Shown here: positions 1-7,374 of the stretch, one piece after another | Layout: each line of letters begins with the position of its first letter | How positions within the stretch are numbered: position 1 is the first letter of the stretch | Virus record (IMG/VR): IMGVR_UViG_3300037493_002677 | Location: 1 to 54,788 of that record | Reading direction: 5' to 3' (one strand) | Origin: a virus | DNA: 54,788 nt | The notes under the pieces: model-generated | The model's input: only the letters and a program-made list of their open reading frames with translations | Databases searched by the model: none | Told to the model about the DNA's origin: nothing | Translations under genes and position numbers: made by a program

Positions 1-222
1 CCCTGCAAGCGCCACAAAATCCAGATAGCCTGCCTCATCCCACTTCTGGCCTGTTTCTGTGGTGGCTCGGGTGAAGGATGGGGTGAGGGAGCCGCGAGTG
101 GGGATGGCGGTGTGGGTGAGGGGTAGTGCGATAGGCGCGCCATCCAGCAGTGCCGATCTACCCCCACTACCGGAGTTGTTGCTCAAAAGCTGAGCGAGTA
201 TTTTGCGCTTACGCGGAAACAC
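1..222 (-). CDS. Partial tail/virion protein, cut by window edge
   Basis: An open frame starts at a GTG at 222, with a purine-rich AAGGGG ribosome-binding site about 6 nt upstream, and stays open for 74 codons to base 1. The translated start is basic (PRKRKILAQLL). It later shows a TRGSLTPSFTRATTETG-type stretch that I associate with N-terminal parts of phage tail or lectin-like virion proteins. It follows the decoration genes in the late operon. If base 1 joined base 54788 the next codon would be TGA, giving a 74-aa product; otherwise the rest lies outside the window. Confidence 0.55.
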   Translation of the reverse strand, partial: MFPRKRKILAQLLSNNSGSGGRSALLDGAPIALPLTHTAIPTRGSLTPSFTRATTETGQKWDEAGYLDFVALAG

Positions 223-232
223 GTTGCGCCCC

Positions 233-649
233 TTACGCCAAAATTATTTCAAGGGTGATGTCGTAGGTCGCGCCGGAAGCAGCGCCAACCGAAGTCAGGA
301 GAATGTCCCCGATAGCGCCGGTCACCGCGTCCACAGAGGTGTTGGGATCTTTCAACCCGCCGTAGGTTTCGTAGTTCTCGTACCCGTTGAGGCTGAGCAG
401 GCAGATGGTGTCATCCGCCGTATGATCCCAGCTCAGTTTGATGTAGCTGAACCCCTGAATATTCCAGCGGATCGAAGCGATGTGGAGCTTCGTCGGCGCG
501 GCGTCGATACCGGGAATCAGGAGGGTGGAGCGATCCACTTTGACCACAGCGGACTCCCCGGTGCCGTCAGAGATTCCAGTCAGGTGTACAATCGCTCGCT
601 TGGTGCGAACGCCGCTCATCATCGTGTTGCTGGTTACGGTATCAGCCAT
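233..649 (-). CDS. Small virion protein downstream of capsid genes, unknown fold
   Basis: A 138-residue protein starting at an ATG with a strong AAGGAGAA site. The sequence is rich in Thr, Ala and beta-type segments and ends in a hydrophobic beta strand (YDITLEIILA). It contains no enzyme motif I recognise. It is the second gene after the major capsid protein, so a head decoration or head-tail joining role is likely by position only. Confidence 0.65.
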   Translation of the reverse strand: MADTVTSNTMMSGVRTKRAIVHLTGISDGTGESAVVKVDRSTLLIPGIDAAPTKLHIASIRWNIQGFSYIKLSWDHTADDTICLLSLNGYENYETYGGLKDPNTSVDAVTGAIGDILLTSVGAASGATYDITLEIILA

Positions 650-701
650 TTCAGTTCTCCTTCACGGTGCCGGCGAAGCCAGCCCTCATTACAAATTCAT
701 T

Positions 702-725
702 GGGGCGGACTTAACCCGCCGCCCC
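702..725 (-). other. Intercistronic hairpin in the late operon
   Basis: A perfect 7-bp inverted repeat (GGGGCGG / CCGCCCC) with a 10-nt loop lies in the 86-bp gap between two virion genes. No U-run follows, so it is more likely an mRNA-stabilising or partial-termination element than a full terminator. Confidence 0.5.
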
Positions 726-735
726 GAAGGGTTTA

Positions 736-1215
736 TTACGATGGATCGGTTACGGTGATGCCGCCAGTCAACGCGGCCATACCATGCACGAACCACTGAA
801 CACCGTCACTCTCCAACTCCACGTAATCCCCGAGGGCTTCAGCGGAGGCTACAAAGTTGATTTGGTCTTCAGCACCAGCGACTATCACTGCCCCGGCCAC
901 TTCGATCGAGCCATCGATATTATCGCCTTCAGCAGAATCGATAACCCAGTTGTCGGTGGCAAAAACAGCAGCCACAACGAACCGGAAATATAAACCAGCC
1001 GAAACCGCAGGGAGGATAATCGTCTTACCCGCTGCAGCATTCAAGTACAGCGTCTTGCCGTTATCAGCAGCAGTCAACGTTAGATTGGCGGCGACCGTCT
1101 GGGCTTTACCAAGATTGCGATAAACCCCACCGACCTTTAGAGCTCCACCCCCCGTGGCCGTACCGATCTCCACATTGGAGAAGTTAGTGAATGTACTGTC
1201 TTCGTTCATTGCCAT
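736..1215 (-). CDS. Probable head decoration/stabilisation protein
   Basis: A 159-residue protein immediately downstream of the major capsid gene. It starts at ATG 1215 behind a GAAAGGAAAG site; a second ATG lies two codons in. The middle has a beta-rich pattern (NGKTLYLNAAAGKTIILP) of the kind seen in trimeric decoration domains of phage heads and fibres. No catalytic motif is visible. Position and abundance of beta strands suggest a capsid surface protein; this is inference. Confidence 0.6.
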   Translation of the reverse strand: MAMNEDSTFTNFSNVEIGTATGGGALKVGGVYRNLGKAQTVAANLTLTAADNGKTLYLNAAAGKTIILPAVSAGLYFRFVVAAVFATDNWVIDSAEGDNIDGSIEVAGAVIVAGAEDQINFVASAEALGDYVELESDGVQWFVHGMAALTGGITVTDPS

Positions 1216-1241
1216 TTTTCTTTCCTTTCTAAGTAAGTCTA

Positions 1242-1263
1242 CCGGGAGCCTTGCGACCCCCGG
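1242..1263 (-). terminator. Hairpin just after the capsid gene
   Basis: On the minus strand a 7-bp stem with one G-U pair forms between CCGGGGG and CTCCCGG, 9 nt after the capsid stop codon. There is no clear poly-U tract. It may attenuate transcription after capsid or protect the capsid mRNA 3' end. Confidence 0.4.
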
Positions 1264-1271
1264 CGGAAAGT

Positions 1272-2192
1272 TTAGGTGCCCGGGGTGCCGTAGACGGTGC
1301 GCCAGTCAGTCCAACCAGAGCCGAAGCGCATGGTGGACTTGTAGCGAACGCTGTCGGTTTCGAAGTCACCTTCCATCGACTTCTCGACCTTGCGACGCCA
1401 CTTGACCTGCATACCGTTGTCTGCATCGGTCTGAACGAACCAAGCGGTGTTGGACGTCATACGCGACAGGGTCACGATGTCGCCCAGCATACCCATCGAC
1501 TTGACGGGGTTGAGGTCGTTGTTGGCAGTGCCAGCGCGCAGCACGCTCTTCAACAGGACTTCAGCCGCCAGCATGTTCGCCGGGGACACGACCAGCTTCT
1601 TCGGCGTGAGGCGGATCTTCTTGCCACGCGGGTCGGAAGCCTGACGAATCTGAACCAGAATCTGTTCCAAGGAAGTCTGCGAAAGCACCGCCGAGGTGGT
1701 CAGAAGGTTCGACGTGCCAGTCGAGTCAGCCGTAACGGCAGTGTGCGAAGCCGAGCACAGGATGATGCCATCGCCGCCGGTGTAGCCGGAGGTGAAGGCA
1801 CGGTTGAAGTGATTCGCACATACCGTTTCCAGAGCTTCAGTCATGGACTGAGCCAGATGCTTGGAGTAGGTGCTGCCGATGCGGATGTGGTCGCCGTCTT
1901 CCACGAGGACTTTGGTCAGCGCGAACGCCAGACCATAGACATCGTAGGTGTAGCGCTTGACGAAGAGCTGACCGCCGCTGTCGTATGCGACCGGGTTCGA
2001 ATCCGGGAGCAGTTGAGCGGAGGACATGCCGTACAGCATCGGCTCTTCGTGGTAGGCGCGGGCGATGCCGGTACTTTCCTGAAAGACCTGCTTGTACTCG
2101 TCGGCACGCTGGTCATAGACGCCGTCGAAGGCTTGGTTAAGAATCGGTTCAACAATGGACCTAAAGTCCGATGATCTCATGGGCGTTGCCAT
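1272..2192 (-). CDS. Major capsid protein
   Basis: A 306-residue protein with the layout of HK97-fold major heads of the Mu gpT-like/podovirus type. The N-terminus (SSDFRSIVEPILNQAFDGVYDQ) resembles heads that need no long propeptide. A Pro-rich substrate-like segment (ADPRGKKIRLTPKKLVVSP) sits near residue 190, followed by a C-terminal beta segment. It starts at ATG 2192 with an AAAGGAA site. Scaffold and GroES-like genes lie upstream in the same operon and would assist its assembly. A homing endonuclease gene abuts its 5' side. Confidence 0.85.
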   Translation of the reverse strand: MATPMRSSDFRSIVEPILNQAFDGVYDQRADEYKQVFQESTGIARAYHEEPMLYGMSSAQLLPDSNPVAYDSGGQLFVKRYTYDVYGLAFALTKVLVEDGDHIRIGSTYSKHLAQSMTEALETVCANHFNRAFTSGYTGGDGIILCSASHTAVTADSTGTSNLLTTSAVLSQTSLEQILVQIRQASDPRGKKIRLTPKKLVVSPANMLAAEVLLKSVLRAGTANNDLNPVKSMGMLGDIVTLSRMTSNTAWFVQTDADNGMQVKWRRKVEKSMEGDFETDSVRYKSTMRFGSGWTDWRTVYGTPGT

Positions 2193-2216
2193 TTCATATT
2201 CCTTTCAATTTATCGC

Positions 2217-2945
2217 CTAAGCGCCCTTGGAGCACTTACGTATATGTTTCTTTCCGCGCATCCCAGCTATTCGTTTAGCACGAATTTCAGGGTCAGCCCA
2301 GCTATTCAAATTGGCAGAAGTGAGTTTGCTAGAACGGGACTCCCGTGTCTCTTGGCTCATATTCTGCTGCAATAGCTTTGCGGCTGCGGAATGAATTTCA
2401 TAGCGTTCCGGGCGTTCTTCAAAGCTGCGAAGTTGCGCATTACTGCGGTCCTCCGAACTCTGTTTGGCATTGGCTACGGCTAGTCCCGCCAAATGGCGCT
2501 CCCTAGCTTCGCCACGCAACGCGAAAGTAGTCGCCTTAGATACAGCAGTCTTAAATTCAGCAGTTGAAGTGACCTGCTTCATAATTTCAGAATGCCTTTC
2601 CTTAGCCCCGTCCTTGGAGAAACGCGCTTTGCCCTTTTCAGACAAATTCTCCGAGGACGACGTTTGACCGCCTTCCCCGCCAATTGTTTGGTTACAAAGA
2701 ACAACGCCAGCTTTTCGCAGCGCATCAATTGCGGCCATTTCACGGAAGAAAGCTTCTTGCTCAGAAGCACACTCCATAATCTCCACAACTATATTCTCTT
2801 CACCATACTTCTTGACGATGTTGCCATGCCATCTATTACGCCCGCCAGCCTTAAGTGCATACGCCCTGTCCTCAGTCCCCTTCCCCACATAAAACGGGGT
2901 CAGATCTGGCTTCATGTGCACGTAAGCGTAAAAGGCGGTGGTCAC
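2217..2945 (-). CDS. GIY-YIG homing endonuclease (free-standing)
   Basis: A 242-residue protein starting at GTG 2945. The N-terminus carries a GIY-YIG-like core, with the paired motifs YAYVH and FYVGKG at about residues 6-22, followed by a conserved Arg and later a Glu (REMAAID, near residue 68). The rest is rich in Lys, Arg and Ser with short repeated blocks of the type that bind DNA in phage homing enzymes. It sits between two virion genes, next to the conserved capsid gene, where such mobile endonucleases often insert. It would cut a cognate allele in a related phage and spread by repair. Composition looks more AT-rich than its neighbours. Confidence 0.85.
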   Translation of the reverse strand: MTTAFYAYVHMKPDLTPFYVGKGTEDRAYALKAGGRNRWHGNIVKKYGEENIVVEIMECASEQEAFFREMAAIDALRKAGVVLCNQTIGGEGGQTSSSENLSEKGKARFSKDGAKERHSEIMKQVTSTAEFKTAVSKATTFALRGEARERHLAGLAVANAKQSSEDRSNAQLRSFEERPERYEIHSAAAKLLQQNMSQETRESRSSKLTSANLNSWADPEIRAKRIAGMRGKKHIRKCSKGA

Positions 2946-2981
2946 GTTAGTCTTCCAAGGGCACTGTCAGCAAATTAGCGA

Positions 2982-3542
2982 TTAAATCGCGTTCACTTGC
3001 GTGAAGCGCTGGTTAGCGCCAATGGCAACGCGCACGATGGTTTTAGCATCACCCCACGCATTGTCGATACCCAGTCCAACTCCCAGAATACGGAAGTTGC
3101 CGACTGCTGCCGCGCCTGTGAGGGCTGCGATGTAGCTGGCCGACTGACCAGTAACAGTGCTACCGGCGGCGTAGGTGATATTGGCCGAATCGCCAACCGC
3201 CGTCGCTGCCACAGCAATGCTAGCCTGAATCTCGAACTCGGTCATGAGGTCAGTGATGACATAGAACTCGATGTTCGTCGCGCCGGAAGTGCTGCCGGGC
3301 CAGTAAGGTGAGTAGATCGGCTTGCCGGTCGAGTCGTTGTAGCGGCAACCATCGAAAACGCCGATGGAAGCATCGCCAGCACCGGACACGATGCAAACGC
3401 CGGTGGTGCCGTCCCATTTGACAAGGTCGCCCTTGTAGATGGCAGCATTCGTGGAAACCGTCGGGTAGAAGGTCTCCGTGCGGATGGTGCCGCTGGGGTG
3501 GTAAATGGCGCGAGCGCCAAAGTACGCAGCTGATGCGGTCAT
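2982..3542 (-). CDS. Virion protein upstream of capsid (possible decoration)
   Basis: A 186-residue protein with a good AAAGGA site before ATG 3542. The sequence is Ala/Thr/Gly-rich with alternating hydrophobic residues, and includes a YKGDLVKWDGTTG stretch typical of beta-barrel capsid-associated proteins. No enzyme motifs are seen. It lies directly upstream of the major capsid gene, interrupted only by the GIY-YIG gene, suggesting it was originally adjacent to capsid. Confidence 0.65.
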   Translation of the reverse strand: MTASAAYFGARAIYHPSGTIRTETFYPTVSTNAAIYKGDLVKWDGTTGVCIVSGAGDASIGVFDGCRYNDSTGKPIYSPYWPGSTSGATNIEFYVITDLMTEFEIQASIAVAATAVGDSANITYAAGSTVTGQSASYIAALTGAAAVGNFRILGVGLGIDNAWGDAKTIVRVAIGANQRFTQVNAI

Positions 3543-3552
3543 GATTTATCCT

Positions 3553-4113
3553 TTATGCGAAGTGGGAGGGCGGACGAACCGTACGCCCCATGTTGTTGAA
3601 TTCCCCTTCGACGCTGCCAAGTGCCCGTCCGCCGCTGTCGTGTTCTTGAGTTCCCATCACCCGCTCGCGAATCGACGCCTCTTGTTCCAGCGGCATATCG
3701 TAGTGGTAAATGGTCATGAGGTCGTTGTACGTGGTCTCATCAATCTTGAACAACAGCATTTCGTTACAGGCAATGCATCCATCGAACTCGCCGCCTTGCG
3801 CCATGAACTGGACGCCAAATCCCGGCATTTCCGACGCCTTGACCGGCTGATACCCACGTTGAACCCGTTTGTAGATTGGGTCCATCGCATTGGTAGTACT
3901 CAGCCAGCAACAATGGAAGCCGGGGATGTTGGGTGGGGTGGGGAGGATTTCTTGGACCCAGTCTTTGCGAAGCGCACGACGCCGCTCCTCTGCTGTCAGG
4001 GTTGTTCCATCGGTTTGTACGCGATCAAAATCCGCGCTATCACGGGAGCCGCGAACATCGTTCCCAGCTGATTTCTTCAGGCGATCGTCGCCGAAATTGT
4101 CTTTGGTAGCCAT
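3553..4113 (-). CDS. Conserved-type phage head-module protein, unknown function
   Basis: A 186-residue protein between scaffold and capsid. It starts at ATG 4113 with an AAGGAG site. The N-terminus is charged; the centre holds IPGFHCCWLSTTNAMDPIYKRVQ, a pattern I associate with small proteins encoded near capsid genes in other phages. No catalytic residues can be assigned. A role in head assembly is inferred from location. Confidence 0.6.
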   Translation of the reverse strand: MATKDNFGDDRLKKSAGNDVRGSRDSADFDRVQTDGTTLTAEERRRALRKDWVQEILPTPPNIPGFHCCWLSTTNAMDPIYKRVQRGYQPVKASEMPGFGVQFMAQGGEFDGCIACNEMLLFKIDETTYNDLMTIYHYDMPLEQEASIRERVMGTQEHDSGGRALGSVEGEFNNMGRTVRPPSHFA

Positions 4114-4125
4114 ATTCGTTGCTCC

Positions 4126-5088
4126 TTATCTGTTATCCGCCGCAGCGGACTTGTCGTACTCTTGATAGCGGCGAATTGCTTCGGCGCGCTTCTTTGGGTC
4201 TTCGTAGATTCCGGCTTCCTTAAGCGCTTGAACGCGCTCGGCCGAAAGGCGGTAGGCAGTTTTCGTACCCGCGCCGGAGTCCTGATTCGAGCCGCCGACT
4301 GGAACGCGCGGTCTTGAACTGGAACTTGATTGAGGTTTATTATAGCCAGATTCAGCGCGGTGGGGCAAATATTTTTTAACCCGTGCGTCCAATTCCTCCC
4401 AGTACTCAGAGGTCGTAGGGTTCCAGCCCTCTTTGACCAGCCGGTCGTCCAGCTTCAGAACGATGTCGCTGTCCATATCCTGACCGGAAGGGTCATACCA
4501 GTTGTTGCGTTCCATCCAGCTGTCAGCGTGCTGTTTGAGGCGCGGGTCGAGAGGCGCGGGCTTGGTGGCTTGTTGCCCCATCTGCTTCTTGGTGCTCTGG
4601 AGCATTTGATACCGCTGCTGGGCGGCGAACATCTTCTCCTGAGCGTCCACGGCGGCCGCGCCATTGGCCTGTTCGATAGCCTGTTGATTGACGTTCTTGA
4701 AGTGGTTGTAGTACTGCTCGGCTTCCTTGATGGCCGCATCAACCTGCGAAATCTGCGCACCGACGGAACGCTGCTCGACGCTGGCCACACGAGAGGACAG
4801 GTCGTTGATCAGCGAGTCGCGGGAAGCCAGTTCGCGCTTCAAGGATTCGATGTAGCTCTTGCGCGATTCCTTGTTGTGGGCTCGGCGTTCGCGGTTGCGC
4901 TGGCGACGAGCTTCGGCGTCCTCTGCGGACTCCTCGGCGTGACCGGCTTCGTCTTCGTGGGCTTCGTCGGAGGTGGCGAGCTTCTCGTCAGCCTCGGGTT
5001 CTTCCTTTTCGGGGGGATCGCCAATGACCAAGGAGCCGTCCTTGTCCTCAGTCATCCTCAGTTCTTCGTCCTTCTTTTCTTCGGTCAT
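4126..5088 (-). CDS. Scaffold protein
   Basis: A 320-residue, strongly charged protein. I place the start at ATG 5088 (MTEEKKDEE), which has an AAAGGAAA site; an upstream in-frame ATG at 5139 would overlap the GroES-like gene. The first 80 residues are very acidic (EEPEADEK, DEAHEDEAGHAEESAEDAEARR). A long predicted coiled coil follows from about residue 90 to 190, and the C-terminus is basic and disordered. This acid N-terminus plus coiled coil just upstream of capsid is the usual look of a phage scaffold, which templates the procapsid and then leaves. Confidence 0.75.
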   Translation of the reverse strand: MTEEKKDEELRMTEDKDGSLVIGDPPEKEEPEADEKLATSDEAHEDEAGHAEESAEDAEARRQRNRERRAHNKESRKSYIESLKRELASRDSLINDLSSRVASVEQRSVGAQISQVDAAIKEAEQYYNHFKNVNQQAIEQANGAAAVDAQEKMFAAQQRYQMLQSTKKQMGQQATKPAPLDPRLKQHADSWMERNNWYDPSGQDMDSDIVLKLDDRLVKEGWNPTTSEYWEELDARVKKYLPHRAESGYNKPQSSSSSRPRVPVGGSNQDSGAGTKTAYRLSAERVQALKEAGIYEDPKKRAEAIRRYQEYDKSAAADNR

Positions 5089-5101
5089 GATCTGTTTCCT
5101 T

Positions 5102-5509
5102 TCACAGAAGAGTGTCAAATTGCTCGAAATTCGACTCAACCACTATCTTCAGGTTGAAGTCCTCAAAAATAGCGAAGATTGCTTTGTCTTCCGTACCGGG
5201 AATCGGCACCTCAAAGCGAAATCCGCTCCAACGCGGAACTACGACGACATCCCCAACGGTTGCCCAAGCGCCCTCTTTCCAGAATTCACCGGAGTTGCGA
5301 TCACGGTAGGCGATCTGCCCGAGGGACACCACCATGGCAAGCTGGGTGTTGCCGTTGTTGAAGTCTTTGGTGTCGTTGACCAGCACAATACCGCCCTTGG
5401 ACGCCGACTTCATCGTACGGAATTGCACCAACACCTGATTACCGCAAGGGCGGCAACCGGGGTTCACTACGGGGAAATGCTCTGCTACGTATTCGTCTTT
5501 GGTTTTCAC
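5102..5509 (-). CDS. GroES-like co-chaperonin
   Basis: A 135-residue Cpn10-fold protein. It contains the mobile-loop signature KGGIVLV near residues 38-44 (GGIVL is the GroEL-contacting tripeptide region in GroES) and the later VGDVVVVPRWSG strand. The start is GTG 5509, overlapping the upstream stop as GTGA. Cellular GroES is about 97 residues; the extra length is at the N-terminus and in the roof/loop region. No GroEL partner is in the window, so it likely caps host GroEL to fold the capsid protein, as T4 gp31 does. That role is inferred. Confidence 0.8.
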   Translation of the reverse strand: MKTKDEYVAEHFPVVNPGCRPCGNQVLVQFRTMKSASKGGIVLVNDTKDFNNGNTQLAMVVSLGQIAYRDRNSGEFWKEGAWATVGDVVVVPRWSGFRFEVPIPGTEDKAIFAIFEDFNLKIVVESNFEQFDTLL

Positions 5510-5706
5510 GAACGTTTTTCCTTTTCAAGATTGTCGCGCAAAATGTCTTCCAGAATATCCAGCGCGAATTGGATACCCTGATACCTGCCACACTGCACCC
5601 CATGCTCGAACGGGTCGGACTTGGGGAACTTCATGGAATCTGCGGCGGTTTGTGCTAAAGCCTCTTTGGCTTCGCCAGTGAACCGCGCTAGTAATCGGTC
5701 GGTCAT
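5506..5706 (-). CDS. Small hypothetical phage protein
   Basis: A 66-residue, helix-rich protein (MTDRLLARFTGEAKEAL) with no known domain. Its start overlaps the upstream stop (ATGA) and its stop overlaps the GroES-like start (GTGA), which supports its being translated. The C-terminus is charged (LEKEKRS). Confidence 0.6.
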   Translation of the reverse strand: MTDRLLARFTGEAKEALAQTAADSMKFPKSDPFEHGVQCGRYQGIQFALDILEDILRDNLEKEKRS

Positions 5707-5999
5707 TCGACGACCACAATCTCATCTACCGGAGCGGCAACTTCCTCGACTGCAGCAGCCTCCTCCTCGATGGGGGCGAAATCGTCCATAAGAGTCGGGG
5801 TAACGACGACCACTTCCACCGGGGCAACTTCCTCGACTGCAGCGGCGTCCAACTCCACGCCGTCGGCATCAAGCAGTTGAACGTCGCGGCGTCCGTTGAA
5901 CACGGATGCACGGAAGCTGGCTGGGTCGCTGCCCTCTCCGTCGCCGGTACGGAAATGGTGAAGGGTGTCGGAGTCCGAGTACTTGACAAAGATGTCCAT
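5703..5999 (-). CDS. Acidic hypothetical protein with EEVAAPV repeats
   Basis: A 98-residue, very acidic protein. The second half repeats short Ala/Val/Glu blocks (AAAVEEVA occurs twice, with APVEVVVV and APVDEIVVV). The start codon overlaps the upstream TAA as TAATG. It may be a virion linker or scaffold-associated peptide; no function can be assigned. Confidence 0.6.
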   Translation of the reverse strand: MDIFVKYSDSDTLHHFRTGDGEGSDPASFRASVFNGRRDVQLLDADGVELDAAAVEEVAPVEVVVVTPTLMDDFAPIEEEAAAVEEVAAPVDEIVVVE

Positions 6000-6154
6000 T
6001 ATTTCTTACCCTTCTCTTTCTTCTCTTCCTGTTTGATCATCTTCTTGATGAGCTTCTTGTCTTGGGCTTCATCGGTGTGCACAGCGCCGCCCTTCTTGAA
6101 TGCCTTCAAACCAGGTTGGCTCTGACCTTGAACTACTTTTGCGAGGCGTCCCAT
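5999..6154 (-). CDS. Small basic protein with KKGGAV motif
   Basis: A 51-residue protein, MGRLAKVVQGQS at its start and a Lys-rich tail (KKLIKKMIKQEEKKEK). It contains FKKGGAVHTDEAQDKK, a short motif I have seen in many small late phage proteins. It has a GAAGGAGA site 6 nt before ATG 6154. Function unknown; the FKKGG element recurs in other late proteins of this window. Confidence 0.6.
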   Translation of the reverse strand: MGRLAKVVQGQSQPGLKAFKKGGAVHTDEAQDKKLIKKMIKQEEKKEKGKK

Positions 6155-6255
6155 TTTGCTTCTCCTTCGGTTGGTTGTTTAGGAAACAAAGGTGGAGCCT
6201 TGCGTCTTGCTTTGGCGCGCTCCTTGCGCCGTTTCTTGTCTTTGCTGGCGCTCAT
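6133..6255 (-). CDS. Very small basic ORF after the holin
   Basis: A 40-residue ORF, start MSASKDKKRRKERAKARR. Its ATG overlaps the holin TGA stop (ATGA), and its last 22 nt overlap the next small gene. It is almost entirely Lys/Arg/Ala in its first half, so it might bind nucleic acid. The coupling overlap is the main support. Confidence 0.45.
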   Translation of the reverse strand: MSASKDKKRRKERAKARRKAPPLFPKQPTEGEAKWDASQK

Positions 6256-6761
6256 TTGATTGGCGTCGCTTGGGCTAGCAAGTTAGACTTGGCGATACTA
6301 CCGCTGGTCGTGCCAAACCAGTACGATACACAACCTGTCCACGCTGTGCCGAGGGAGCCGAGCATGATGAGCAAGGGTGGGGAATTCACCACTGTGTCGT
6401 CGTAAAGCATCAATCCCAAAATAGCGAAGAACCCTGTGGTGATCATGTAGGTCAGCACTGTCGGCGTAGTTGAATGGGTAGACATCTGCATCTGCCGGGC
6501 AGAGTCCCTATCCTTGAACTCCAGATCGGCGTAGCGAAACCCTCGCTCGGCTTCGTCTGCCTTGTACTTCATCTCCAGTTCCTTGATCCCCGACAGTTGC
6601 TCCGGGGTCAGCTTACCGTCCTGAAAGACCTTCGACACCGTAGCGACTGTGGCATTGTCGATGTTGAACAGGCTACCAAGGGCAGTGACCGCAACCCCAC
6701 CGAGGGGTCCGAGCAAAGCACTGGCTAACGTTGGTGCTAGCGTCCGCAACAGTTCATTCAT
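6252..6761 (-). CDS. Holin, three-transmembrane (GTA-holin-like)
   Basis: A 169-residue membrane protein. Hydrophobic segments lie at about residues 8-32, 101-122 and 127-150, separated by a charged region (residues 50-95, KYKADEAERGFRYADLEFKDRDSARQMQ). This resembles the three-TM holin family known from gene-transfer agents and many phages. It lies next to an M15-type peptidase, fitting a lysis cassette. The start is the middle of three ATGs in ATGAATGAATGAAC at 6765-6754. It would permeabilise the inner membrane to release the endolysin. Confidence 0.75.
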   Translation of the reverse strand: MNELLRTLAPTLASALLGPLGGVAVTALGSLFNIDNATVATVSKVFQDGKLTPEQLSGIKELEMKYKADEAERGFRYADLEFKDRDSARQMQMSTHSTTPTVLTYMITTGFFAILGLMLYDDTVVNSPPLLIMLGSLGTAWTGCVSYWFGTTSGSIAKSNLLAQATPIK

Positions 6762-6882
6762 TCATGCTCTCCCAGATCAGCAGGACTATCAAAATCAGTG
6801 GAATCCCGATCACGAAGAAGATCGTCAGGTCGAGCAAGAAGCCGAAGTCGCTGTTTAACGCGCCATGCCTTAATGAATTCAT
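6754..6882 (-). CDS. Candidate 42-residue single-TM protein nested in lysis cassette
   Basis: A small frame from ATG 6882 (MNSLRHGALNSDFG) encodes one strongly hydrophobic helix (LLDLTIFFVIGIPLILIVLL) and ends MNE with a stop four bases into the holin start cluster. There is no clear ribosome-binding site. It is nested in a different frame inside the 68-residue ORF at 6758-6964. Hydrophobicity makes it a plausible lysis modulator (pinholin- or spanin-like), but only one of the two nested frames may be real. Confidence 0.4.
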   Translation of the reverse strand: MNSLRHGALNSDFGFLLDLTIFFVIGIPLILIVLLIWESMNE

Positions 6883-6964
6883 GCGAGTCTCGGGTTTGTG
6901 AGGGGAAAGGCGCATCGGGCCGCAACATCAGGTTCAGGATGCGGTGGGATAGGAGGGTGGTCAC
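6758..6964 (-). CDS. Candidate 68-residue ORF linking endolysin and holin
   Basis: This frame can start at GTG 6964, which overlaps the peptidase stop as GTGA, and ends in a TGA overlapping the holin ATG (ATGA). The flanking overlaps match the style of the whole operon and favour translation. The product is charged (WRVKQRLRLLARPDDLLRDRD) and has no membrane segment. It competes with the nested 42-residue TM frame. Confidence 0.4.
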   Translation of the reverse strand: MTTLLSHRILNLMLRPDAPFPSQTRDSHEFIKAWRVKQRLRLLARPDDLLRDRDSTDFDSPADLGEHE

Positions 6965-7374
6965 GGGTGAAACACCCTTCTCTTTGAACCGGGAGCCTTC
7001 GTACTCCAGTGGCTCCATCCGGGGGTATCGTCAGGATGTTCCAGATAAATACCGCACCACTCCAACCTACGGAGGTTCGCCATGCACCATGCGTCTATCG
7101 CACCTTCAGGGTCATAGCGGTCGAGGGCCATGCCTTCCTTGTGGGCCGACTTCTTGGCCCCGACTGTGCAGGACTGTGGCCTGAACCCGCCGAACTGTAC
7201 CCCGCTCAGCGGGGTTCCTGTGACTGGGTTCAATGGAAACTCGACACCATCTTGTCGGGCGAACACCTCAAGGTCTGAGCAGGCGTCCAGCAACTTCTCG
7301 GCGTTATCGACCCGCTCGGGAGTGGCGTCAGGATGACCCAACCACCTCCCCATGTAGTCGCTGAAGGTTATCAC
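6961..7374 (-). CDS. Endolysin, M15-type peptidoglycan peptidase
   Basis: A 137-residue protein from a GTG at 7374 that overlaps the upstream stop (GTGA); an in-frame ATG at 7422 would add 16 residues. Metal-binding signature: SAHKEGMALD at residues 76-85 (S-x-H-x3-G-x-A-x-D; His78 and Asp85), then WSHW with His122. This matches the D-Ala-D-Ala carboxypeptidase/VanY-like M15 family that cleaves peptide stems of the cell wall. No signal peptide is seen, so release through the adjacent holin is expected. Confidence 0.75.
   Translation of the reverse strand: MITFSDYMGRWLGHPDATPERVDNAEKLLDACSDLEVFARQDGVEFPLNPVTGTPLSGVQFGGFRPQSCTVGAKKSAHKEGMALDRYDPEGAIDAWCMANLRRLEWCGIYLEHPDDTPGWSHWSTKAPGSKRRVFHP

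Noticed and set aside
1251-2174. Long plus-strand open frame opposite the capsid gene
   Set aside because: Mirror of a strongly supported capsid gene; no ribosome site and its translation resembles no family.
4126-5139. Upstream start of the scaffold protein
   Set aside because: ATG 5088 has a good ribosome site; the longer version overlaps the GroES-like gene.
4330-5157. 275-codon plus-strand frame opposite the scaffold gene
   Set aside because: Hydrophobic shadow of an acidic coiled-coil gene with no start signals.
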